Source: an uncultured Methylobacter sp.
GTDB lineage: Bacteria; Pseudomonadota; Gammaproteobacteria; Methylococcales; Methylomonadaceae
Assembly (NCBI GenBank): GCA_903831545.1
Contig: CAIKYI010000697.1
Span: 1-6,016 of the forward strand
Direction: 5' to 3'
Length of the DNA: 6,016 nucleotides
The first letter of the stretch is position 1; each line of letters starts with the position of its first letter. Below are positions 1 to 5,098 of the stretch, in pieces. A program made the translations under genes and the position numbers. The notes under the pieces are model-generated. The model ran no database searches, had not been told where the DNA came from, and saw nothing but the letters and a program-made list of their open reading frames with translations.

Positions 1-154
1 CGTGATTTGCCCGACATCACCGCATCAAAATCAACGTCAGCTATCGGGAAACGCATGCGTCAGCAGCCGACCCATTTGCGACATTGGGATATGGATTTAG
101 GCTTCCTGATACCGGTCATTGGCAAAGTAAGTAAAACTATCAAATTGTTATTAA
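1..154. other. Left edge, no recognisable gene
   Basis: No known gene or RNA could be recognised here. On the plus strand frame 1 is open from the window edge to a TAA at 163-165 (about 54 codons, including RMRQQPTHLRHWDMD). It could be the tail of a gene that begins outside the window, but I recognise no family and the last codons come from the repeat at 155-204. The minus strand has only short frames. The stretch is best treated as intergenic or as a gene remnant. Confidence 0.3.
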
Positions 155-204
155 GGTCAGAGTAAATTTATAACTATCTCAGTTAATTTAAGTTTACTCT
201 GACC
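155..204. repeat. Imperfect inverted repeat (REP/MITE-like hairpin)
   Basis: The left arm at 155-170 (GGTCAGAGTAAATTTA) matches the reverse complement of the right arm at 189-204 at 15 of 16 bases. A second inner pair, TAACT at 171-175 and AGTTA at 181-185, closes on the five-base loop ATCTC. There is no T-run typical of an intrinsic terminator directly after either arm. Palindromes with GGTCAGAGTAAA-type arms are, from memory, dispersed in many copies in methanotroph and related gammaproteobacterial genomes, often near REP-associated transposases. Assignment to that class is an inference, since only one copy is present here. The element supplies the stop codons of the open frames entering it from both sides. 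Confidence 0.6.
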
Positions 205-600
205 CCAGTTATTCCAGTTATTCAACAGACCGGACAGCGACAGGCTCACACCCAGTACCAGGATTACGGCAAAGTGTTGACCGTGTTGTCTGCCGTAGCG
301 GATCATCAGCGGGGATAGAATAAAGGCCATCACCGCCAGCGCCCAATCGGAAATGGGGACTTGAGTGCTGCTGCCGCTTCCGCCGCCACTGCCGGTGGGG
401 ATGATTTGCGATGCGCTGACGGCCAGCCCGTCGCTGTTGTAGCCGTGGCTTTCGCTGTAGCCGTTGGCGAAGGTTTGGCTGGTGATCAGTCAGAGGACGT
501 TGGCGCTGATCTGCCCGACCAGCAAGGTGGCCGTGCCGCTAACCGGGGCGGTGACGCCGTTGATAGTGCCTATGGCGTTGCGGCCGTAGCTGACCGTGCG
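157..600 (-). pseudogene. 3' remnant of a secreted protein with IPTL/PEP-CTERM-like C-terminal anchor
   Basis: Reading the minus strand from about 600 to a TGA at 157-159 gives a coherent protein-like frame broken once, by a TGA at 490-492. Upstream of that stop is a Thr/Val/Gly-rich stretch (NGVTAPVSGTATLLVG). Downstream come a Ser/Gly linker (GSGGGSGSS), a VPISDW motif at 343-360, a hydrophobic helix (ALAVMAFILSPLMI), a basic patch (RYGRQHGQH), a second hydrophobic helix (FAVILVLGVSLSLSGLL) and NNWNNW. This order resembles IPTL-CTERM and related exosortase-processed sorting signals, although a second membrane segment after the basic patch is atypical. The final residues are encoded by the hairpin at 155-204, so the native end may be lost. 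The N-terminal part, start codon and signal peptide are absent: the frame is fused to a tsaC-like start. I infer a broken gene fragment and cannot name the parent protein. Confidence 0.5.
205..222. repeat. Tandem 9-bp direct repeat
   Basis: CCAGTTATT occurs twice in a row, at 205-213 and 214-222, directly next to the right arm of the inverted repeat. On the minus strand it encodes the Asn/Trp repeat NNWNNW at the end of the surface-protein remnant. It may be replication slippage at the hairpin edge or a small duplication associated with insertion of the palindromic element. Confidence 0.6.
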
Positions 601-837
601 GTTGCCGGGCACTGTGCTTGCCCAAGCACCAAGGCTGTCAATATCAGCGATATGCACAATTAAAGGATGATCGGCCGGACGACCTTTGGCTTTAAATATT
701 CCCGCTACCGCCTCGGCATTGCGGGCGTCAGCGCCCAGGCCGTAAACCGTCTCGGTTGGGAAAGCAACCAGACGGCCTTGCCTCAATAAATCAGCAGCAT
801 AGGCCAAGGTGTTAGCATCCGCCACAACCGGTTTCAT
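490..837 (-). pseudogene. tsaC: Truncated L-threonylcarbamoyladenylate synthase (Sua5/YrdC/TsaC), fused out of family
   Basis: The family makes threonylcarbamoyl-AMP from threonine, bicarbonate and ATP for the t6A37 modification of ANN-decoding tRNAs in the cytoplasm. Residues 1-77 from the ATG at 835-837 match the YrdC fold start: AADLLRQGRLVAFPTETVYG carries the PTETVYGLG signature, and KGRPADHPLIVHI (51-63) is also characteristic. After WASTVP (near 607) the sequence stops resembling the family and becomes Thr/Gly-rich surface-protein sequence, ending at TGA 490-492. Family members are about 185-205 residues, or over 300 for Sua5, so more than half of the domain is missing and the product is presumably inactive. 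Earlier in-frame starts exist at 898-900 (ATG) and 913-915 (TTG, overlapping the pycB stop). I prefer 837 because it matches the family N-terminus and has AGGA nine bases upstream. The position behind pycB suggests co-transcription. A metagenomic misassembly at the junction is an alternative to a real rearrangement. Confidence 0.65.
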
Positions 838-857
838 GCCGGGCCGTCCTGCCCGGC
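838..857 (-). promoter_or_regulatory. GC-rich hairpin holding the tsaC ribosome-binding site in its loop
   Basis: Two perfect 7-base arms (GCCGGGC and GCCCGGC) flank a six-base loop. On the minus strand the loop reads AGGACG, so the only Shine-Dalgarno-like sequence (AGGA, 847-850) for the ATG at 835-837 lies in the loop, and the 3' arm abuts the start codon. No T-run follows on either strand, so it is not a typical intrinsic terminator. It may limit initiation at this start, or may be a REP-like palindrome in the pycB-tsaC gap. A regulatory role is inferred. Confidence 0.5.
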
Positions 858-911
858 ACCCTAAGGGCGAGTGCAAATCGGCTCCCGGCGGTTTTGTCAT
901 AGTATTTTCAC

Positions 912-2738
912 TCAAGCTGCTACGATTTCAATCAAGACTTCATCCGGGTTAGCCGGTTCGCCTTTAACCACATGCACGGCTTTAACGATTCCGGCTATCG
1001 GTGCTGTCACTTCGGTTTCCATTTTCATCGCTTCAGTGATCAAAACAGCTTGCCCAGCAACCACTTGCTGACCGACTTTGACCAACACATCAAGAATATT
1101 GCAGGGCATACTCACCACCACATCGCCCTCTGCCGAAGGCTTGACGCGCTTGCTGGAAATGGTGCTCTTAACCGCGCCCTGGGTACCGCCATCCAGAACT
1201 ATTTCGTCCAGGGTTTCGACCACAATGTCCTCGGGAACACCATCCACCATGAAATAAAAATGCCGTAAAGTCTGATTTTTCGGGCCGGCACCGGTGACTT
1301 TGACGTGATAAGACTCGCCGTGCAGTGCCACATTAAACTCGGTCGGCGCTTTTTTAACGGCGTCAGCCGCTCTTGATTCAAGCTCCAAAGGTTCAGGCAC
1401 CAGGGTGTTATTAGACCGCTGCACTAAAAACAGCCTGCCCACTTCAGGAAACATCGCATAACTCAGCACGTCTTCATCATTAAGCGCCAGCGCGCCGATT
1501 TCCTGACGAAGGCTCTCAAACTCCGGTTTAAGCAAATCAGCAGGGCGGCAGTCGATCACCTCTTCATTGCCGATGGCGCGGTTTTGCAACTCGCTGTCGA
1601 CAGCTGCCGGTGCCTTGCCGTAGCCGCCTTGCAGATAACGTTTCACCTCATTGGTAATGGTCTCGTAACGTTTGCCAGTCAACACATTCAACACGGCTTG
1701 TGTGCCTACAATTTGCGATGTCGGCGTCACAAGCGGCGGATAACCTAGGTCTTTACGTACCAGCGGGATTTCTTTATACACTTCACCGATGCGATCCAGC
1801 GCATTGCGTTCTTTCAGTTGATTGGCCAAATTGGAAATCATGCCGCCGGGCACTTGAAACACATGCACCTGGGTATCGATGCCGGTGAATTCGCTCTCGT
1901 AACGATGATATTTTTTCCTGAGCTTGGCAAAATAACTGTTGACGGCCTGCAGCTTATCCAAATCCAGACCGGTGTCGTAAACCGTGCCGCGCAAGGCTGC
2001 TACCAGGCTTTCGGTCGGCGGATGGCTGGTGCCGCCCGCCCAGGATGACAAAGCGGTATCAATATGTTGACAGCCTGCTTCGATGGCTTTGAGCTGGCAC
2101 ATTTCCGCCAACCCGGACGTCGAATGGGAATGCAGATGCAACGGCAGGTCGACCGCATCTTTAAGCGCTTTTACCAGTTCGCCCGCCGCATAGGGCGTCA
2201 GTAATCCGGCCATGTCTTTAATGGCAATGGAGTCACAACCCAGCTCAGCCAGACCCTTGCCTAATGCGACAAAACCGGCCAGATCATGCACCGGACTGGT
2301 GGTATAACAAATAGTGCCTTGCGCATGTTTGCCGCTAGCTTTGACAGCTTCGATGGCAGTTTTAAGGTTGCGGATGTCGTTAAGCGCATCAAAGATCCTG
2401 AACACATCCATGCCGTTTTCGGCGGCCTTGACAATAAACGCCCGCACCACGTCGTCGGAATAATGGCGGTAGCCGAGCAGGTTTTGCCCGCGCACCAGCA
2501 TTTGCAGGCGGGTAAGCGGCAGGGCCGCTTTCAGTTTTGTTAAGCGCTCCCAGGGATCTTCTTTCAGAAAGCGCAAGCAGGCATCAAAAGTAGCGCCGCC
2601 CCAGCACTCCAGCGACCAATAGCCGATATCGTCGAGCATGGCGCAGGCTGGTAGCATGTCTTCGGTGCGCAAACGGGTGGCGATTAAGGACTGATGAGCG
2701 TCCCGAAGAATAACGTCGGTAATATGAATTTTTTGCAT
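912..2738 (-). CDS. pycB: Pyruvate carboxylase subunit B (carboxyltransferase plus biotin carrier; OadA-like)
   Basis: This subunit transfers the carboxyl group from carboxybiotin to pyruvate, giving oxaloacetate in the cytoplasm. The 608 residues fit the PycB/OadA family length (about 600). The N-terminal DRE-TIM barrel shows LRDAHQS (metal ligand D13), CWGGATFDACLRFLKEDPW (45-63), IAIKDMAG with the presumed carbamylated K174, and HLHSHSTSG with metal ligands H203 and H205. FQVPGGMISNLANQL (294-308) begins the conserved post-barrel region. The C-terminal biotinyl domain (about 538-606) has EAMKMET with biotinylated K572. The canonical MPGN before the biotinyl loop reads MPCN here. It lies 16 bp behind pycA with its own AAAGGA site, so the two are co-transcribed. 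The same architecture occurs in the sodium-pumping oxaloacetate decarboxylase alpha subunit. The adjacent biotin carboxylase and the lack of beta/gamma membrane subunits in view favour pyruvate carboxylase. Confidence 0.93.
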   Translation of the reverse strand: MQKIHITDVILRDAHQSLIATRLRTEDMLPACAMLDDIGYWSLECWGGATFDACLRFLKEDPWERLTKLKAALPLTRLQMLVRGQNLLGYRHYSDDVVRAFIVKAAENGMDVFRIFDALNDIRNLKTAIEAVKASGKHAQGTICYTTSPVHDLAGFVALGKGLAELGCDSIAIKDMAGLLTPYAAGELVKALKDAVDLPLHLHSHSTSGLAEMCQLKAIEAGCQHIDTALSSWAGGTSHPPTESLVAALRGTVYDTGLDLDKLQAVNSYFAKLRKKYHRYESEFTGIDTQVHVFQVPGGMISNLANQLKERNALDRIGEVYKEIPLVRKDLGYPPLVTPTSQIVGTQAVLNVLTGKRYETITNEVKRYLQGGYGKAPAAVDSELQNRAIGNEEVIDCRPADLLKPEFESLRQEIGALALNDEDVLSYAMFPEVGRLFLVQRSNNTLVPEPLELESRAADAVKKAPTEFNVALHGESYHVKVTGAGPKNQTLRHFYFMVDGVPEDIVVETLDEIVLDGGTQGAVKSTISSKRVKPSAEGDVVVSMPCNILDVLVKVGQQVVAGQAVLITEAMKMETEVTAPIAGIVKAVHVVKGEPANPDEVLIEIVAA

Positions 2739-2746
2739 CTGCTTTT

Positions 2747-2752
2747 TCCTTT
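2747..2752 (-). promoter_or_regulatory. pycB ribosome-binding site
   Basis: AAAGGA lies eight bases before the pycB ATG and begins two bases after the pycA TAA (2755-2757). The strong site supports the start at 2738 and efficient re-initiation by ribosomes finishing pycA, which would help balance the two subunits. Confidence 0.8.
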
Positions 2753-2754
2753 AA

Positions 2755-4173
2755 TTACAAGCCGGTATGGGCAGCCATAACAGCGGCGATAACGCTGGCC
2801 AGAATCTCGGGCCGGGGTTTATTGGAATAATTGACAAGCTCGGGGTATTTGTCGACAAAGCCGGTATTAAAGGTCGCGGCCCTAAACTCGGGATGTTTGA
2901 GGATTTCCAGATAATAAGGCATGGTGGTTTTAATGCCGAACAAGCCCATATCTTTCAAAGCCCGCTCGCCACGCTTGATCACATCTTCCCAGGTCAAGGC
3001 GCTGACAATCACTTTGGCCAACATGGAATCGTAAAAAGGCGGAATCTCATAACCGGTATAAATCGCGGTATCGGTACGCACACCCGGACCGCCGGGCGCA
3101 TAATAGCGGGAAATCCGGCCAAAACTGGGCAAAAAGCTGTTTTGGGGATCTTCGGCATTAATTCGAAACTCAATGGCATAGCCACGCCTGACAATTTCGT
3201 GTTGCTTGAAGCGCAAGGTCAATCCGGCCGCCACCCGTATCTGTTCTTCGACGATGTCGACGCCGGTCACGGTTTCGGTAATGGTATGTTCGACTTGAAC
3301 GCGGGTATTCATTTCCATGAAATAAAACCTATCCTTGTCGTCGAGCAGAAACTCCACGGTACCCGCATTGGTATAGCCGACGGCTTTGGCGGCAAGCACC
3401 GAAAGTCCGCCTATATATTGGCGTTGCGCCTCATCCAGTTGCGGGGACGGGGCTATTTCGATCAGTTTTTGATTGCGCCGTTGTATCGAGCAGTCGCGCT
3501 CGTAAAGATGGATGGTATTGCCATGATGATCGGCCAGAATCTGAACTTCAATATGCTTGGGATTAACCACGCATTTTTCCAGAAACACATCGGCGCTGCC
3601 GAAAGCTTTGGTCGCCTCGGAAATAACCCGTTGATAATTCTTGTGCAAATCATCGGCATTATCACAGCGCCGAATACCACGGCCGCCGCCGCCCGAGGTG
3701 GCTTTGAGCATAATCGGGTAACCGATGGTTTCAGCCACGGCAAGCGCATGTTCAACGCTATCCAGGTTGCCGTCCGAGCCGGGGGTTACCGGAATGCCAG
3801 CGGCAATCATCGCTTTTCTAGCCTCGGTCTTATTACCCATGCGCTGAATGACCTCCGCCTCAGGGCCGATAAAAATAATGCCGCGTTCTTTGCAGACTCT
3901 GGCAAATTGGGCGTTTTCAGACAGAAAGCCGTAACCCGGATGAATCGCGTCACAGCCTGAAGCGGCAGCCAAATCGACCAACGCATAGATATTAAGATAA
4001 CTGGCAACCGGCTCACTGCCGATGCAATAGGATTCATCGGCTTTTTTAACATGCAGCGCAAAGCGGTCTGCTTCCGAATAAATGGCGACCGAACGTATAC
4101 CCATTTCGGTACAGGCGCGAATAATGCGCACCGCGATCTCGCCTCGATTGGCAATTAGAATTTTTCTTAACAT
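2755..4173 (-). CDS. pycA: Pyruvate carboxylase subunit A (biotin carboxylase)
   Basis: This subunit uses ATP and bicarbonate to carboxylate the biotin carried on PycB, the first half-reaction of oxaloacetate synthesis from pyruvate. The 472 residues match stand-alone PycA/AccC subunits. The domains are in order: an N-terminal biotin carboxylase domain (KILIANRGEIAVRIIRA at 4-20, IHPGYGFLSENAQFA at 77-91), an ATP-grasp domain with MGNKTEARK (K115) and the glycine-rich lid KATSGGGGRGIR (157-168), the RRNQK bicarbonate/ATP region (232-236), the catalytic EMNTRVQVEH (E287, N289, R291, E295), and the C-terminal domain with AIEFRINAEDP. All key catalytic residues are present. RRNQKLIEIAPSP (Asn where E. 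coli AccC has His) and the partner pycB favour PycA over the acetyl-CoA carboxylase subunit AccC, as no accB is adjacent. The start at 4173 is fixed by the canonical N-terminus. It sits 29 bp behind the TetR gene on the same strand. Confidence 0.93.
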   Translation of the reverse strand: MLRKILIANRGEIAVRIIRACTEMGIRSVAIYSEADRFALHVKKADESYCIGSEPVASYLNIYALVDLAAASGCDAIHPGYGFLSENAQFARVCKERGIIFIGPEAEVIQRMGNKTEARKAMIAAGIPVTPGSDGNLDSVEHALAVAETIGYPIMLKATSGGGGRGIRRCDNADDLHKNYQRVISEATKAFGSADVFLEKCVVNPKHIEVQILADHHGNTIHLYERDCSIQRRNQKLIEIAPSPQLDEAQRQYIGGLSVLAAKAVGYTNAGTVEFLLDDKDRFYFMEMNTRVQVEHTITETVTGVDIVEEQIRVAAGLTLRFKQHEIVRRGYAIEFRINAEDPQNSFLPSFGRISRYYAPGGPGVRTDTAIYTGYEIPPFYDSMLAKVIVSALTWEDVIKRGERALKDMGLFGIKTTMPYYLEILKHPEFRAATFNTGFVDKYPELVNYSNKPRPEILASVIAAVMAAHTGL

Positions 4174-4178
4174 AAGTA

Positions 4179-4184
4179 TCCCCC
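4179..4184 (-). promoter_or_regulatory. pycA ribosome-binding site
   Basis: GGGGGA ends five bases before the pycA ATG, within the 29-bp gap after the TetR stop codon (TAA 4203-4205). It is G-rich rather than the usual AGGAG but well placed, and supports the start at 4173. No clear promoter or terminator can be seen in this short gap. pycAB is therefore either transcribed through the TetR gene or from a promoter inside its 3' end. Confidence 0.55.
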
Positions 4185-4202
4185 AAAACGTGCCGATTGC
4201 AT

Positions 4203-4883
4203 TTAGTGAACCACATGTAAGCTGGAAAACACTAAATCTTCCAGAAACCTTACAATCTCCGACTCATCTTTGTTTTCCCCAAAGTCTGTCAGTGATGGCA
4301 GATTAGTCATAAAAAAATTCTGGAAATGCGCCATTTCGATAATGGTGGACGCTAATGATTTTGGATATTTATAGTGTGGGTTACACTCCAAAATCATCTT
4401 TCCGATAATAGCGCAAAGGTCTTTGTAAGGTTTAAACAAGTGATCCTTGTTATCTTCCGATACCCGTTTGGTCAAATAGGCTTTGGTCCCCTCGGTAATA
4501 ATAATTTGATGCAGGAGGCTTTCATCGACATAACTGGTTCTAATATCGTCCTCCACTGTGGTAGCCAGTAAGTCAATGATCATTTTGAGCTTAACCACGG
4601 GGTCTTGAATATTGTTGGTCTGAAAAGTAACCTGGTATTCAAGCCAGCTCCAATACCAGGCAGTAAGATAGATCAGCAGCCTATGCTTGTTTTCAAAATA
4701 CCGGTAAATTCCCGCTTCCGTCGAGCCAATATCTAAGGCCAATTTTTTAAACGTAAAGGCTTCGAAGCCATTTTTATAGATTAGTAGAATGCTGTTCTGA
4801 ATGATTTTTTTGCCCAGCTCGGATTGCTCCGGATCCCTGAGAAATAATTTTTCATTCATTTTAATTTGTACATGTATGTCCAT
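4203..4883 (-). CDS. TetR/AcrR-family transcriptional regulator
   Basis: A ligand-responsive DNA-binding dimer is expected. The N-terminal TetR_N domain spans about residues 22-70: helix 1 in KKIIQNSILLIYKNGFEAF, then the helix-turn-helix FTFKKLALDIGSTEAGIYRY (43-62), followed by FENKHRLL. The rest (about 75-226) is a helical ligand-binding region with no signature I can assign to an effector. The 226 residues are slightly long but normal for the family. The start at 4883 lacks a clear Shine-Dalgarno sequence. Met9 (4857-4859) is an alternative, also without one. The gene is AT-rich: bases 4261-4320 hand-count at 22/60 G+C, against 36/60 for pycA bases 3721-3780. It is also rich in Lys/Ile/Asn, which hints at acquisition from an AT-rich donor, and from memory similar proteins occur in Bacteroidota. 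Likely targets are its own promoter and the divergent bestrophin gene through the palindrome at 4995-5013, with pycAB downstream as a possible co-transcribed target. Confidence 0.85.
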   Translation of the reverse strand: MDIHVQIKMNEKLFLRDPEQSELGKKIIQNSILLIYKNGFEAFTFKKLALDIGSTEAGIYRYFENKHRLLIYLTAWYWSWLEYQVTFQTNNIQDPVVKLKMIIDLLATTVEDDIRTSYVDESLLHQIIITEGTKAYLTKRVSEDNKDHLFKPYKDLCAIIGKMILECNPHYKYPKSLASTIIEMAHFQNFFMTNLPSLTDFGENKDESEIVRFLEDLVFSSLHVVH

Positions 4884-4982
4884 AGTTGCTTGGTTTAGCT
4901 TTTTTCTTTGAATTTAAGGCATTGAATCGATTGTTTTAACAAGAGCTTAATTTGGCCCGTGTAAAAATAATAACAGAAAGTA

Positions 4983-5010
4983 TTGCATCCTGTAAAGATA
5001 GTGATACTAT
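4983..5010 (+). promoter_or_regulatory. Candidate sigma70 promoter for the bestrophin gene
   Basis: TTGCAT (4983-4988) and TACTAT (5005-5010) are separated by 16 bases, a weak -35 and a reasonable -10. An alternative -10 is TATCTT at 5008-5013, spaced 19 bases. The -10 lies inside the palindrome at 4995-5013, so a protein bound there would block RNA polymerase. Predicted by eye only. Confidence 0.35.
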
Positions 5011-5013
5011 CTT
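4995..5013. promoter_or_regulatory. Perfect palindrome, candidate TetR operator
   Basis: AAGATAGT and ACTATCTT are perfect 8-base inverted arms around a 3-base spacer (GAT), giving a 19-bp site. TetR-family operators are typically 15-20 bp palindromes of this form in the intergenic region beside the regulator. This one lies 112 bp upstream of the TetR start and 86 bp upstream of the bestrophin start, overlapping the candidate bestrophin -10. Binding by the adjacent regulator is an inference. Confidence 0.55.
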
Positions 5014-5085
5014 AATAAAATAGCGTTGCTTCTTTTCACTGTGAGCGGCATAACACGGTAGCAATGAATTCTAAAATTTTGGTCT

Positions 5086-5090
5086 AAGGA
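5086..5090 (+). promoter_or_regulatory. Bestrophin gene ribosome-binding site
   Basis: AAGGA is placed eight bases before the ATG at 5099-5101. It is a standard site that settles this start over internal Met codons such as residue 23. Confidence 0.75.
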
Positions 5091-5098
5091 TTAGTAAT

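Noticed and set aside
51..60. Perfect 10-bp palindrome ACGCATGCGT
   Set aside because: Several 10-bp palindromes are expected by chance in 6 kb, and there is no gene, promoter or partner site nearby.
361..663. A plus-strand Ala/Gly/Asp-rich frame of 100 codons
   Set aside because: It is antisense to the tsaC/surface-protein frame, has low-complexity composition and lacks a convincing ribosome-binding site. The minus strand gives recognisable protein instead.
838..857. The GC hairpin after pycB considered as an intrinsic terminator
   Set aside because: No T-run follows it in either direction, and it directly abuts a plausible start codon.
912..2738. Sodium-pumping oxaloacetate decarboxylase alpha subunit as the identity of this gene
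   Set aside because: No beta or gamma membrane subunit is present and a biotin carboxylase gene lies 16 bp upstream, which fits two-subunit pyruvate carboxylase better.
2767..3960. A 397-codon plus-strand open frame opposite pycA
   Set aside because: It mirrors the strongly conserved biotin carboxylase gene, shows no recognisable domain, and is explained by codon bias of the sense gene leaving few antisense stops.
4869..4876. TACATGTA palindrome at the start of the TetR gene, considered as an operator half
   Set aside because: An eight-base palindrome is common by chance and lies inside the coding start. The 19-bp site at 4995-5013 is far stronger.
5064..5087. A seven-residue leader-like frame (MNSKILV) whose stop touches the bestrophin ribosome-binding site
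   Set aside because: It has only a weak upstream Shine-Dalgarno sequence, no regulatory codon run and no paired attenuator stems. Frames this short are expected by chance.
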